Below, in pieces: positions 7,690 to 16,314 of a stretch of 45,785 nt of DNA. The translations under genes were made by a program, and so were the position numbers. The first letter of the stretch is position 1. The number at the start of each line of letters is the position of its first letter. A model generated the notes under the pieces. It saw only the letters and a list, made by a program, of their open reading frames with translations, was not told where the DNA came from and made no database searches. The DNA is from an uncultured Dorea sp. (GTDB taxonomy: Bacteria > Bacillota > Clostridia > Lachnospirales > Lachnospiraceae). The stretch covers positions 1 to 45,785 of the forward strand of contig CAJTVY010000029.1 in NCBI GenBank assembly GCA_910579925.1, in the 5' to 3' direction.

Positions 7690-8697
7690 TTATAACAGAA
7701 AAATGTTATGCTTCTTACAGGTATCCCGCATCTCCTTCGGCCAGATGCTTGCCTGGACTTCCCCCACATGGGCGCGGTCAAGAAGAAGCATACAGAGCCT
7801 GGACTGTCCGATTCCTCCTCCGATGGTATAGGGGAGTTCTCCATTTAACAGCATCTGATGATAGGGAAGAGTCTTACGCTCCTCACATCCCGCTTTCTTT
7901 AACTGCTCCTCCAGAGACCGTTCATCCACGCGGATACCCATACTGGAGATTTCCAGCGCACATTGCAGGTGCTCGAACCAGAACAGAATGTCTCCGTTCA
8001 TCTGCCAGTCGTCATAGTCCGGCGCACGTCCGTCATGAGGTTTGCCGCTACTTAGCTTATCTCCGATCTTCATCACAAATACGCAGCCGTATTCTTTCGT
8101 GATCAGGTTTTCCCTCTCCTTCGGAGTCTTGTCCGGATAACGATCCTCCAGCTCCTGGGACGTAATAAAAGTCACATCCCCCGGAAGTTTCTTGGCGGCA
8201 TCCGGATATTTGTACCAGACTTCATGCTGCATATGCTTAATAATTTTAAAAATATTACGCACAGTCTCCTTCAGCGTTTCTTCCGTCCTCTCTTCTTTTG
8301 TGATGACCTTCTCCCAGTCCCACTGATCCACATAGCAGGAATGGAGATTATCAAGCTCCTCGTCCCGACGGATTGCATTCATATTTGTATACAGGCCCTC
8401 TCCTGGCTGGAAACCATACTCATACAGCGCCATACGTTTCCACTTGGCAAGGGAGTGTACCACTTCTACCGTCTCCTGTGGGATTCCGGCGATGTCGAAC
8501 TGCACCGGACGCTCCACACCGTTCAGATCGTCGTTTAAGCCGCTTTTCTTCTCTACAAACAGCGGGGCGGAAATCCTCTCTAAGTTCATTTCTTTTCCGA
8601 ATTCCTTCTGGAATGTGTCACGGATGTATTTGATCGCTTCCTGGGTTTTGCGGACACTAAGCCGCGGATCATAATGTTCTGGTAATATCAAAGACAT
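7690..8697 (-). CDS. asnA: Aspartate--ammonia ligase (asparagine synthetase A)
   Basis: 335 aa, normal length for AsnA, the class II-synthetase-like enzyme that makes asparagine from aspartate, ammonia and ATP. The sequence shows the family N-terminus MSLILPEHYDPRLSVRKTQ, the block VEKKSGLNDDLNGVERPV and the C-terminal GGGIGQSRLCMLLLDRAHVGEVQ. An ATG nine bases upstream exists, but AAAGG stands directly against it, whereas it is 9 nt from this ATG. asnA is 36 bp behind metH on the same strand with no terminator between, so it is probably the last gene of the metF-metH unit. No clear terminator follows. Confidence 0.96.
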   Translation of the reverse strand: MSLILPEHYDPRLSVRKTQEAIKYIRDTFQKEFGKEMNLERISAPLFVEKKSGLNDDLNGVERPVQFDIAGIPQETVEVVHSLAKWKRMALYEYGFQPGEGLYTNMNAIRRDEELDNLHSCYVDQWDWEKVITKEERTEETLKETVRNIFKIIKHMQHEVWYKYPDAAKKLPGDVTFITSQELEDRYPDKTPKERENLITKEYGCVFVMKIGDKLSSGKPHDGRAPDYDDWQMNGDILFWFEHLQCALEISSMGIRVDERSLEEQLKKAGCEERKTLPYHQMLLNGELPYTIGGGIGQSRLCMLLLDRAHVGEVQASIWPKEMRDTCKKHNIFLL

Positions 8698-8733
8698 ATT
8701 CTTCATCCTTTCGTTATTTACTTTATCCTATTA

Positions 8734-11127
8734 TCATTCTTCGGCAAATATTCTCTGGGCATAATATACGGACTGCATAGCATCTTTTCCATAGAAGTCG
8801 GCTTTGATCATGTCTGCATACTCCTGGTTCAGCACTGCGCCGCCCACCATAACCTTACAGTCCGGCTTCTGTTCTTTCAGAAGCTTTATGGTATCCTCCA
8901 TACTGACAACCGTGGTCGTCATCAGTGCGCTTAAACCGATAAGCTTAACGTCTTTCCCGACGGCACACTTTACAATCGTCTCAGGCGGAACGTCTTTTCC
9001 CAGATCAATCACGTCAAAACCGTAATTCTCAAGCAATACCTTCACAATATTTTTTCCGATATCATGAATATCTCCCTTTACCGTCGCAAGAATGACTTTA
9101 TGTTTCTTCTGTGCTTCCTCTCCACGTTCTGACAGCGAATCTTTCAGCACGGCAAATGCCATTTTGGCGGCATCCGCACTCATAAGAAGCTGGGGCAGGA
9201 AAACGGTCCCCTTTTCAAATCCTTTCCCGACCTCGTCAAGCGCCGGTATCAGATACTGGTTGATAATTTCAAGGGGTTCTGAACTTTTCAGAAGCTGACA
9301 GGCCCCGTGATACGCCTCTTCTTTTAATCCTTTTTCGATAGCCTCTTTTAGCGTAAGAGCCTGCGTTCCATCAGACTTCTGTGTGGTTTCAACGGTCTGG
9401 GCGCCATATTTACGGATATAGGTTTCACAATTCTGATCGTAGTTCATTAATGCACAGAACGAATCATAGGAACGCATCATGTCCTGGGAGGACGGGTTCA
9501 CGATCCCGGCGTTAAGCCCGCTGTGTAAGGCCATAGTATAGAAACTGGCATTGATCACAGGACGGCAGGGAAGACCAAAGGAGATATTAGAAACACCAAG
9601 TACGGTGCATACCCCATAGGTTTCACGTACCTTTCTCAGTGCATCTAAAGTAATCTTCGCTCCTTCCGGCTCCGAACTGATGGTCATGGCAAGCACGTCC
9701 ACTACAATATCCTTCTTCGGGATCCCATATTTTGCCGCTTCCTCTATGATCTTTCCGGCAATCCGGCATCTTCCTTCGGCAGTATTCGGAATTCCTTCTT
9801 CATCAATAGTCAGAGCAACCACGACTCCGCCGTATTTCTTCACCAGCGGGAAAACAGCGTCCATAGACTCCTGCTTACCATTCACGGAATTAATCATGGG
9901 CTTGCCGTTATAGATCCGCATAGCGCATTCCATGGCGCTAACGTTTACCGTGTCGATCTGCAACGGAAGGCTGGTTACGCTCTGAAGCTCTGTCACCGCT
10001 TCCTGCATCAAAGACACCTCGTCAATGTCCGGAAGCCCTACGTTCACATCCAGGATGTGCGCGCCCCGATCCTGCTGTGTGACGCCTTCCCTTAAAATAT
10101 AATCCATATCATGGTCTTTTAACGCCTGTTTAAATTTCTTCTTTCCAGTCGGATTGATCCGTTCACCGATAATCACAGGCTTACGGTTCAGCACAACCGC
10201 CTGTCCATAGGACGAGACAATGGTGTCCCCCTTTGCCGCAGGTCGAATAAGCTTTCTTCTTCCCGCTCTCTGTATCATAGCGCGAATATGATCCGGCGTT
10301 GTTCCGCAGCACCCGCCGATCGCACTTACGCCAAGTTTTAAGATCTCCTCCATGGTCTCTGCAAATTTCTCTGGCTCTACATCATAATACACCTCTCCAT
10401 TTCGCTGTCTCGGAAGACCGGCGTTGGGTTTTACGATCACAGGGATTGAGGTATAGTCCATCAGTTCTTTCAGCACGGGAAGCATCTGCTCTGGACCCAG
10501 ACCGCAGTTAAGCCCCAGTGCATCCACGCGCAGCCCCTCCAGCATTGCCACCAATGCCGGAACATCGCCTCCTGTCAGCAGTTTCCCCTTTTCGTCAAAT
10601 ATCATGGTGACGGTAACCGCAAGATTCGTGTTCTCTTTTGCAGCCAGTATCGCGGCCTTCACTTCATAGGTATCGCTCATGGTCTCGATATGAATGAAAT
10701 CCGCCCCCGCCGCCTCGCCGTAACGCATGACCTCCCGAAAGGCGGCATACGCCTCTTCAAACCCCAGATCGCCCATTGGTTTCAAGAGTTTACCGGTAGG
10801 GCCCACGTCCAGGGCGACATAGGTCTGTCTTGCATCTTGTACGCCAAGTAAGGCAGCCTTCTTTGCATTTGCAATGGCTGCTTCTGTAATCTCCTTTAAA
10901 TGATATTGTGAATCGTGGAATTTTAAAGCGTTAGCGCCAAATGTGTTGGTCAGGACAATATCACAGCCGGCTTCAAAATACCGGCGGTGGATATTAATGA
11001 TCTCGTCTGGATGGGTGATATTCCAGGTTTCGGGGAGTTCACCGGGACTTAAGCCCCTGGATTGAAGAAGGGTGCCCAGTCCTCCGTCAAAATATAACAG
11101 GTCTTTTCCTAAATGTGTTCGTATCAT
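8734..11127 (-). CDS. metH: Cobalamin-dependent methionine synthase, without reactivation domain
   Basis: 797 aa. It moves a methyl group from methyl-tetrahydrofolate through cobalamin to homocysteine. Domain order: homocysteine-binding barrel (about 1-300) with zinc ligands C208 (GLNCG) and C273-C274 (GGCCGTTP); pterin-binding barrel (about 315-580, VIIGERINPTGKK); helical cap and B12-binding domain (about 590-797) with DIHDIG, the cobalt-ligand His motif, near residue 688. The C-terminal SAM-dependent activation domain of E. coli MetH is missing and is encoded by the gene just upstream. The start is the ATG with AAGGAG six bases upstream; an earlier in-frame ATG at 11148 contains that site. 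Confidence 0.96.
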   Translation of the reverse strand: MIRTHLGKDLLYFDGGLGTLLQSRGLSPGELPETWNITHPDEIINIHRRYFEAGCDIVLTNTFGANALKFHDSQYHLKEITEAAIANAKKAALLGVQDARQTYVALDVGPTGKLLKPMGDLGFEEAYAAFREVMRYGEAAGADFIHIETMSDTYEVKAAILAAKENTNLAVTVTMIFDEKGKLLTGGDVPALVAMLEGLRVDALGLNCGLGPEQMLPVLKELMDYTSIPVIVKPNAGLPRQRNGEVYYDVEPEKFAETMEEILKLGVSAIGGCCGTTPDHIRAMIQRAGRRKLIRPAAKGDTIVSSYGQAVVLNRKPVIIGERINPTGKKKFKQALKDHDMDYILREGVTQQDRGAHILDVNVGLPDIDEVSLMQEAVTELQSVTSLPLQIDTVNVSAMECAMRIYNGKPMINSVNGKQESMDAVFPLVKKYGGVVVALTIDEEGIPNTAEGRCRIAGKIIEEAAKYGIPKKDIVVDVLAMTISSEPEGAKITLDALRKVRETYGVCTVLGVSNISFGLPCRPVINASFYTMALHSGLNAGIVNPSSQDMMRSYDSFCALMNYDQNCETYIRKYGAQTVETTQKSDGTQALTLKEAIEKGLKEEAYHGACQLLKSSEPLEIINQYLIPALDEVGKGFEKGTVFLPQLLMSADAAKMAFAVLKDSLSERGEEAQKKHKVILATVKGDIHDIGKNIVKVLLENYGFDVIDLGKDVPPETIVKCAVGKDVKLIGLSALMTTTVVSMEDTIKLLKEQKPDCKVMVGGAVLNQEYADMIKADFYGKDAMQSVYYAQRIFAEE

Positions 11128-11144
11128 AGGTTGCTCCTTTTTAT

Positions 11145-11789
11145 TCATATGCGACGGTAAGTACAGTCTGTTTTCTCGCAGGATTCACACCCCAAAACAT
11201 GGCAGGAGATATCTGTCTTACTCAGTCCGATTACCGCCGTTACGGATTTTGTCGGGGTCAGCATATTACCATCCGTCATAGAAAGGCCAATCTTCTTAGA
11301 TGCATCAAGCATACGCAGAATCTGTTCCTGGTGGCAAATGGAAAAGTCGCCATACCCGGGACTGAATCGGGGACGCAGGTAATATCCCTCTGTTTTCTGT
11401 TCCTTTCGCAGTTCTTCCTGGCAGCTGTCAAGGTATTCTTCCAGCATGGCGGCCGCGCATGCCTGCAGTATTACCACTCTTGCCATGTCAGTAAGCGCAT
11501 ACCGGCGCAGCAGTGCATCCACCCCCACTCCAAGGGTTGCCCCAAGAAGGAACGCCCTGTCAGCGCCTTTCATGTTTTTCGCGAGATTCCTGCTTTTGAT
11601 TTTTAGCGTTCCGATTGACAGACAGTCTGTATTCTCAAAAGACACGTGAAAAATGCGATAAATGATCCGTCTGCCTGCAGACTGTTCCAATTCCTGAAAA
11701 GAGCTGGCGATCAGTGCAAGCGTACGGCCATCTACCGCATGGTTTCCATATCCTAAGTAACGAACTGCCTCTTTTGTTCTTATGTCCAT
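11145..11789 (-). CDS. MetH activation-domain protein (split methionine synthase)
   Basis: 214 aa, matching the vitamin B12-dependent methionine synthase activation domain as a free protein. It carries the diagnostic RPRFSPGYGDF motif, which binds SAM in E. coli MetH, and ends in a cysteine cluster (CESCEKTDCTYR). It should reductively remethylate inactive cob(II)alamin on the truncated MetH encoded 17 bp downstream. It lies between metF and metH, 19 bp after metF, in an apparent operon. The start follows AAGGA. Confidence 0.88.
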   Translation of the reverse strand: MDIRTKEAVRYLGYGNHAVDGRTLALIASSFQELEQSAGRRIIYRIFHVSFENTDCLSIGTLKIKSRNLAKNMKGADRAFLLGATLGVGVDALLRRYALTDMARVVILQACAAAMLEEYLDSCQEELRKEQKTEGYYLRPRFSPGYGDFSICHQEQILRMLDASKKIGLSMTDGNMLTPTKSVTAVIGLSKTDISCHVLGCESCEKTDCTYRRI

Positions 11790-11808
11790 AGGTTTTCCTT
11801 CTTATGAA

Positions 11809-12678
11809 TCATATAACGACAATCTCTGACAGGTTCCTCATGATTGCACCGGCAACCTCCGGTTTATTCATGGAATATACATGAATATGGTTCACACCGT
11901 TCGCAATCAGATCTATAATCTGGTCGGTAGCGTATGCGATTCCCGCCTGCTGCATTGCGGCAGGATTATTCCCGAAACGGTCCACAATCGCCCGGAACCG
12001 TTCTGGAAGGATAGTGCCGGACAGTCCGCCGATCCTTTCAATCTGCTTTTTGTTCGTAACCGGCATAATCCCCGGAAGCACCGGAACAGTAATCCCCTTC
12101 TCACGGATTCTGTACAGGAAGTTATAAAGGATGTTATTGTCGAAAAACATCTGGGTCGTCAGAAAATCCACCCCGCAGTCTACCTTATGCTTCAGATTGA
12201 GAATATCGTCCTTCTTATGTTCTGTCTCCACATGTCCTTCCGGGTAACAGGCCGCGCCGATACAGAAATCGCCCTGCTTCTGAATGTCCGCAATCAGTTC
12301 GCTGGCATAGCGGTAATGGTTTGGCAGCGGAAATTCGCTCTCTGCCGGAATATCCCCTCTAAGCGCCAGTATATTCTCAATCTGATTCTCCTTCAGCCGG
12401 TCTATGACCCTGTGTACCTCCTCCTTTGTCGAAGATACACAGGTAAGATGCGCTAAACTGGTCACGCCAAAATCATTCTTGATCTGAGTGGCAATATTGA
12501 CGGTATTCCTGCTGGTTCCGCCGCCTGCGCCATAGGTCACGCTGATAAAAGAAGGCTTCAATGCCGCAATTTTCTGCGTTGCAGTAAGTACGCTGTCATA
12601 TCCCGCATCCGTCTTCGGCGGAAACACCTCAAACGAAATGTGGGGTTCTTCATTCTTAAGTATGTCTCGAATCTTCAT
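11809..12678 (-). CDS. metF: 5,10-methylenetetrahydrofolate reductase
   Basis: 289 aa, the usual length. It makes 5-methyl-THF, the methyl donor of MetH. Seen: N-terminal ISFEVFPPKTD, SVTYGAGGGT (FAD-site loop), LALRGD, and the block GVDFLTTQMFFDN. It is first of the metF-activator-metH-asnA series, 44 bp after glgA. No SAM or B12 riboswitch fits in the gap. Read-through from glgA is possible. The start is preceded by GGGAAG. Confidence 0.97.
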   Translation of the reverse strand: MKIRDILKNEEPHISFEVFPPKTDAGYDSVLTATQKIAALKPSFISVTYGAGGGTSRNTVNIATQIKNDFGVTSLAHLTCVSSTKEEVHRVIDRLKENQIENILALRGDIPAESEFPLPNHYRYASELIADIQKQGDFCIGAACYPEGHVETEHKKDDILNLKHKVDCGVDFLTTQMFFDNNILYNFLYRIREKGITVPVLPGIMPVTNKKQIERIGGLSGTILPERFRAIVDRFGNNPAAMQQAGIAYATDQIIDLIANGVNHIHVYSMNKPEVAGAIMRNLSEIVVI

Positions 12679-12722
12679 GTCATCTTCCCTTCATAAACTC
12701 GTATGATGCCTGATCCGTCATC

Positions 12723-14159
12723 CTACATACTTTCGTAAAGTTCCTCATACTGCTTTGCAGAATTCCCCCAGGAGAAATCCTGGCTCATGGCGCGTTCTAC
12801 CATCTTGTTCCAGTCACGCTTTCTGTCATAATAAATCCGCTCCGCATAACGTACCGTTGCCATCATCTCATGCGCATTATAATTCGTAAAACTGAATCCC
12901 GTACCAGTCTTCTCAAATTCGTTGTACGGCTCTACAGTGTCCTTTAATCCTCCGGTCTCTCTTACAATCGGGAGCGTGCCATATCTTAAACTCATAAGCT
13001 GGCTCAGTCCGCAGGGTTCGAACAGGGACGGCATAAGGAATGCGTCGCAGGAAGCGTAAATCCTGTGGGACAATGGATCTGAATAATAAATATTAGCAGA
13101 TACCTTCCCCTGATACTTCCACTCAAAATGCCGGAACATGTTCTCGTACTTCTCCTCGCCTGTTCCAAGTACCACAATCTGAATTGCATCCTGACACAAC
13201 TCATCCATCACATAGGCAACCAGGTCAAATCCTTTCTGGTCTGTCAGTCTGGACACGATTCCGATCATCATAGTATGCGTATCCTGATTCAGATTCAGTT
13301 CCTTCTGAAGCGCCAGCTTGTTCTTCACTTTCTCCTTACGGAAATTATCAATATCATAGTTCTTCTCGATATGAGGATCTGTGGCCGGATTATAGTCGTC
13401 ATAGTCAATACCGTTTACAATACCAGAAAGACAGTTAGCCTTGGCATTCATCAGCCCGTCCAGCTTCTCGCCATAGAACGGCATCTTAATCTCTTCCGCA
13501 TAGGAATTACTTACTGTTGTAACCCTGTCTGAATAGACGATTCCACCCTTCAGATAATTGGCATCCTTATATGCTTCCAGCTTGTCCGGCACGAAGTAAT
13601 ACTGGGGCAGCCCCGTAATGTCGCGCACGCGCTTCGTATCCCATGTACCCTGGAACTTCAGGTTATGTATGGTCATAATCGTCTTGATGCCGCGGTAATA
13701 CTCGGTGCCGAACCGGAAATTGTCAAGATAGATCGGGATCAGTCCGGTCTGCCAGTCATGACAGTGAATGATGTCTGGCCTGAAATCAATCACCGGCAGC
13801 GCGCTTAACACCGCCTTGGAGAAGAACGCAAACTTCTCGATATCGGCATACATGTCGCCATAGGGCGCAAAACCATTAAAATAATACTCATTATCTATAA
13901 AATAGAACGTAATTCCCTCATGCTCGTATGTCAGTACGCCCACATACTGCTTCCGCCAGTTCAGATCCATGTAGAAATGTGTATAATAGGCAAGTTTCTC
14001 TTTCCATTCTTCTTTCATGCACATGTATTTCGGCAGCATGACACGGACGTCATATTTGTCTTTATCAAAATATTTCGGCAGAGAACCGACAACATCCGCA
14101 AGCCCTCCTGTTTTGATAAATGGTACACATTCTGATGCTGCAAATAGTATTTTTTTCAT
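12723..14159 (-). CDS. glgA: Glycogen synthase (ADP-glucose)
   Basis: 478 aa GT5-family starch/glycogen synthase that extends alpha-1,4-glucan from ADP-glucose. The ADP-glucose motif KTGGLADVVG sits at the N-terminus, HCHDWQTGL in the first Rossmann fold, and the C-terminal catalytic block PSLFEPCGLSQL with the following glycine-rich turn (RETGGLKDTV). The ATG (MKKILFAASE) is preferred over an in-frame TTG 15 bases upstream, because GGAGG overlaps that TTG and stands 8 nt from this ATG. No other glycogen genes are in the window. A TATAAT at 14194-14199 may be its -10, but the -35 is poor. Confidence 0.97.
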   Translation of the reverse strand: MKKILFAASECVPFIKTGGLADVVGSLPKYFDKDKYDVRVMLPKYMCMKEEWKEKLAYYTHFYMDLNWRKQYVGVLTYEHEGITFYFIDNEYYFNGFAPYGDMYADIEKFAFFSKAVLSALPVIDFRPDIIHCHDWQTGLIPIYLDNFRFGTEYYRGIKTIMTIHNLKFQGTWDTKRVRDITGLPQYYFVPDKLEAYKDANYLKGGIVYSDRVTTVSNSYAEEIKMPFYGEKLDGLMNAKANCLSGIVNGIDYDDYNPATDPHIEKNYDIDNFRKEKVKNKLALQKELNLNQDTHTMMIGIVSRLTDQKGFDLVAYVMDELCQDAIQIVVLGTGEEKYENMFRHFEWKYQGKVSANIYYSDPLSHRIYASCDAFLMPSLFEPCGLSQLMSLRYGTLPIVRETGGLKDTVEPYNEFEKTGTGFSFTNYNAHEMMATVRYAERIYYDRKRDWNKMVERAMSQDFSWGNSAKQYEELYESM

Positions 14160-14226
14160 ACTCTTTTCCTCCAAACCTCACATATATATTCCTATTATAC
14201 CCTACTTTTGCCCAGAAGAAAAGTAT

Positions 14227-15018
14227 TTATCTGTTTTTATATTCTAATCTTATGGTGTCTGCAATCAACGCAATAAATTCTGAATTGGTTGGTTTTCCTT
14301 TTCCGTTGCTTACCGTATACCCGAACAGGTCGTCCAGTGTATCCAGTTTCCCTCTGCTCCACGCTACTTCTATGGCATGACGGATCGCCCGTTCCACCCG
14401 GCTTGCCGTTGTCTGATGTTTTTTCGCCACTGTGGGATACAGAACCTTCGTGATGGCGTTCAGTACATCCATATCCTCCACTGCCATGATAATGGCATCC
14501 CTGAGATAGTGGTATCCTTTGATATGTGCAGGTATTCCGATCTCGTGGATCATGTCTGTCACCCGTCCCTCCAGGTTCGGCTCGGGACGGCTGTCCATCA
14601 CCGCGCCTGCCGGAACCTGGGTCTTTAGTTCATGTCGGAGAACCTGGTTCGCATGTTTGATCCTGTTAAGCACCATCTCATTGTTAAATGGCTTCATGAT
14701 GTAATAGCTTGCTCCCTTTTTGAAGGCATCTTCTGTGATCCTTTCCTGTCCTACCGCCGTTACCACAATAAAATCAGGATGTTTCTTCAGTCCCTGGTCA
14801 TTACTGACCATCTCCATGACACTTAAACCGTCCATCTTTGGCATAATCAGGTCCAGCAGAACAACGTCCGGCTGCTTCTCTTTAATCAGATGATACATGT
14901 CCTCCCCGTTGTTTGCCTTTCCCACTAACTTTAATTCCTCGTCATTGCTTATGATTTCGCCAAGCAGATCCAGAATTCTTTCATTGTCGTCGGCTATAGC
15001 CACGTTTATCTCTCTCAT
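14227..15018 (-). CDS. spo0A: Sporulation master regulator Spo0A
   Basis: 263 aa. An N-terminal receiver with D10-D11 and phospho-acceptor D56 (LLDLIMPK) is joined by a variable linker (about 125-145) to the Spo0A C-terminal DNA-binding domain, whose recognition region reads KKHQTTASRVERAIRHAIEVAW, split here as KKHQTTASRVERAIR then HAIEVAW. Phosphorylated Spo0A binds 0A boxes (TGTCGAA) and commits the cell to sporulation. The ATG is supported by AAGGAGG 11 nt upstream and gives the family N-terminus MREINVAIADDN. It follows spoIVB, the arrangement found across Clostridia and Bacilli. Four 0A-like boxes lie upstream. Confidence 0.98.
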   Translation of the reverse strand: MREINVAIADDNERILDLLGEIISNDEELKLVGKANNGEDMYHLIKEKQPDVVLLDLIMPKMDGLSVMEMVSNDQGLKKHPDFIVVTAVGQERITEDAFKKGASYYIMKPFNNEMVLNRIKHANQVLRHELKTQVPAGAVMDSRPEPNLEGRVTDMIHEIGIPAHIKGYHYLRDAIIMAVEDMDVLNAITKVLYPTVAKKHQTTASRVERAIRHAIEVAWSRGKLDTLDDLFGYTVSNGKGKPTNSEFIALIADTIRLEYKNR

Positions 15019-15053
15019 TTTATGCAATGCCTCCTTTTCCCTACACCAAAAAC

Positions 15054-15148
15054 TGTCGAGTTTGATTATAAAGTCTGGTACATGGAAAAACAAGAAATTG
15101 CTGTCGTAAAATTCGAACTCTTATCGACATTATTTTTGCAATTCGACA
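15054..15148 (-). promoter_or_regulatory. spo0A promoter region with 0A-box cluster
   Basis: A sigma-A-like promoter reads TTGTTT (15088-15093), 17 nt, TATAAT (15065-15070) on the minus strand. Around it are four matches to the Spo0A box TGTCGAA: a perfect one at 15142-15148 (minus), TGTCGAT at 15123-15129 (minus), TGTCGTA at 15102-15108 (plus) and TGTCGAG at 15054-15060 (plus). This suggests autoregulation. The perfect box lies inside the end of spoIVB. Confidence 0.65.
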
Positions 15149-16203
15149 TTTTTCATCATATTTTCTATAAATATACCATATCCCTTCGTGGCATCATGGA
15201 CAAATACATGGGTAACGGCGCCGATCAGCTTCCCGTTCTGGATAATCGGGCTTCCACTCATTCCCTGCACGATCCCGCCGGTCACGGAAAGAAGCTTCTC
15301 ATCGGTCACCTCAATCACAATTCCCTTGTTCACCTCACTGGTGTTTTTGTCGATTTTTGTAATACGAATCTGATAATCCTTCACCGATCCCTCTACGGCA
15401 CAGCGAATGGTAGCAGGCCCCTCTGTGATCTCGTCCTTTGCCGCTGTCTCCATGGGCGTCTGGTCGGCAAAAAGAGCGTCAATCCGGTCAATGGTGCCGA
15501 AAATCCCGCAATCCGTGTTATGGGTAATATTCCCCAGTACATTATAGTTATTGTAGACGATGATTCCCTCCATCCCTCCGGGAGTTCCGTCCTGTCCCTT
15601 CTGGATGTCCCGGATGCTGGTCTCATAGACGGTGCCGTTCTCAATCTCAAGCAAGGTGTTGGTATCCACATCATGGATTCCGTGCCCCAGGGCGCCGAAC
15701 CGGCTGTTCGTATTGAGAAACGTCACCGTCCCAAGCCCCTGGGCATTGTCCCGTACCCAGATTCCAAGCTTGCACTCTCTTGCATTCTGCCGAACCGGCT
15801 TCATTCGGATATTCATATACTGCGCTTCCCTTCGCACCCGCAAAATAATATCCTCATCTCCCAGTTCCTTCACCGTCTCTACCAGTTCAGACTTGTCGTG
15901 GATTGTCTGCTCATTGAGAGCGACAATGTAGTCTCCCGCTTTCACAAGGTTTGCCGCCGGCTCATAGTCCATGCCGTCCTCCCCTGTAACGGCATCCGTT
16001 CCAAGTACCATCACGCCCTCTGTCTCTAAGTAGATTCCGATTGGCATTCCCCCTGGAATGACCATGTTCTCTGAAGAAGTTGCAGCGTTGACCTCCGCCT
16101 CAAGCCTGCTCTGCTGATACTCGATCAGATAATAACCGCCGCCTACAGCGGTCAGAAATGTCACAATTATGATCAGAATTCTTCGATACCAGTATTTTCT
16201 CAT
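15130..16203 (-). CDS. spoIVB: SpoIVB signalling serine peptidase
   Basis: 357 aa, S55 family. In Bacillus it is secreted by the forespore into the intermembrane space and triggers pro-sigma-K processing. A single N-terminal TM segment (ILIIIVTFLTAVGGGYYLI) is followed by a PDZ domain (about 40-120) and the peptidase domain with the His motif ALGHGIHDVDT and the Ser motif GMSGSPI. The start is taken at the ATG 9 nt from GAGG; another ATG six bases upstream is only 3 nt from it. It is followed 111 bp later by spo0A, as is usual. In most Clostridia recN is the direct upstream neighbour, whereas here two extra genes intervene. Confidence 0.96.
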   Translation of the reverse strand: MRKYWYRRILIIIVTFLTAVGGGYYLIEYQQSRLEAEVNAATSSENMVIPGGMPIGIYLETEGVMVLGTDAVTGEDGMDYEPAANLVKAGDYIVALNEQTIHDKSELVETVKELGDEDIILRVRREAQYMNIRMKPVRQNARECKLGIWVRDNAQGLGTVTFLNTNSRFGALGHGIHDVDTNTLLEIENGTVYETSIRDIQKGQDGTPGGMEGIIVYNNYNVLGNITHNTDCGIFGTIDRIDALFADQTPMETAAKDEITEGPATIRCAVEGSVKDYQIRITKIDKNTSEVNKGIVIEVTDEKLLSVTGGIVQGMSGSPIIQNGKLIGAVTHVFVHDATKGYGIFIENMMKNVELQK

Positions 16204-16241
16204 CTTCATAAACCTCGACTTTCACATTCAGATTTCTTCCT

Positions 16242-16269
16242 TATTATGTGACAGTTACCGAAAATTTAC
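16242..16269 (-). promoter_or_regulatory. Possible sigma-G/sigma-F promoter of spoIVB
   Basis: On the minus strand CATAATA (16242-16248) matches the forespore -10 consensus CATWHTA, with GTAAA (16265-16269; four of five to GHATR) 16 nt upstream. It lies about 40 nt before spoIVB. Known forespore control of spoIVB makes this plausible; the site itself is unproven. Confidence 0.4.
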
Positions 16270-16293
16270 TCAGATTTTTTCGCACTTAAATTA

Positions 16294-16314
16294 AGGGAAT
16301 TATATTTTCCCTTA
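16294..16314 (-). terminator. Possible weak terminator after the EamA gene
   Basis: A 7-bp hairpin (AAGGGAA / TTCCCTT) overlaps the stop codon and is followed by AATTTAAG on the minus strand. The U-tract is poor, so termination may be partial. Confidence 0.35.

Noticed and set aside
12679..12722. SAM or cobalamin riboswitch controlling the met genes
   Set aside because: The gaps before metF, the activation gene and metH are 17-44 bp, too small for either class.
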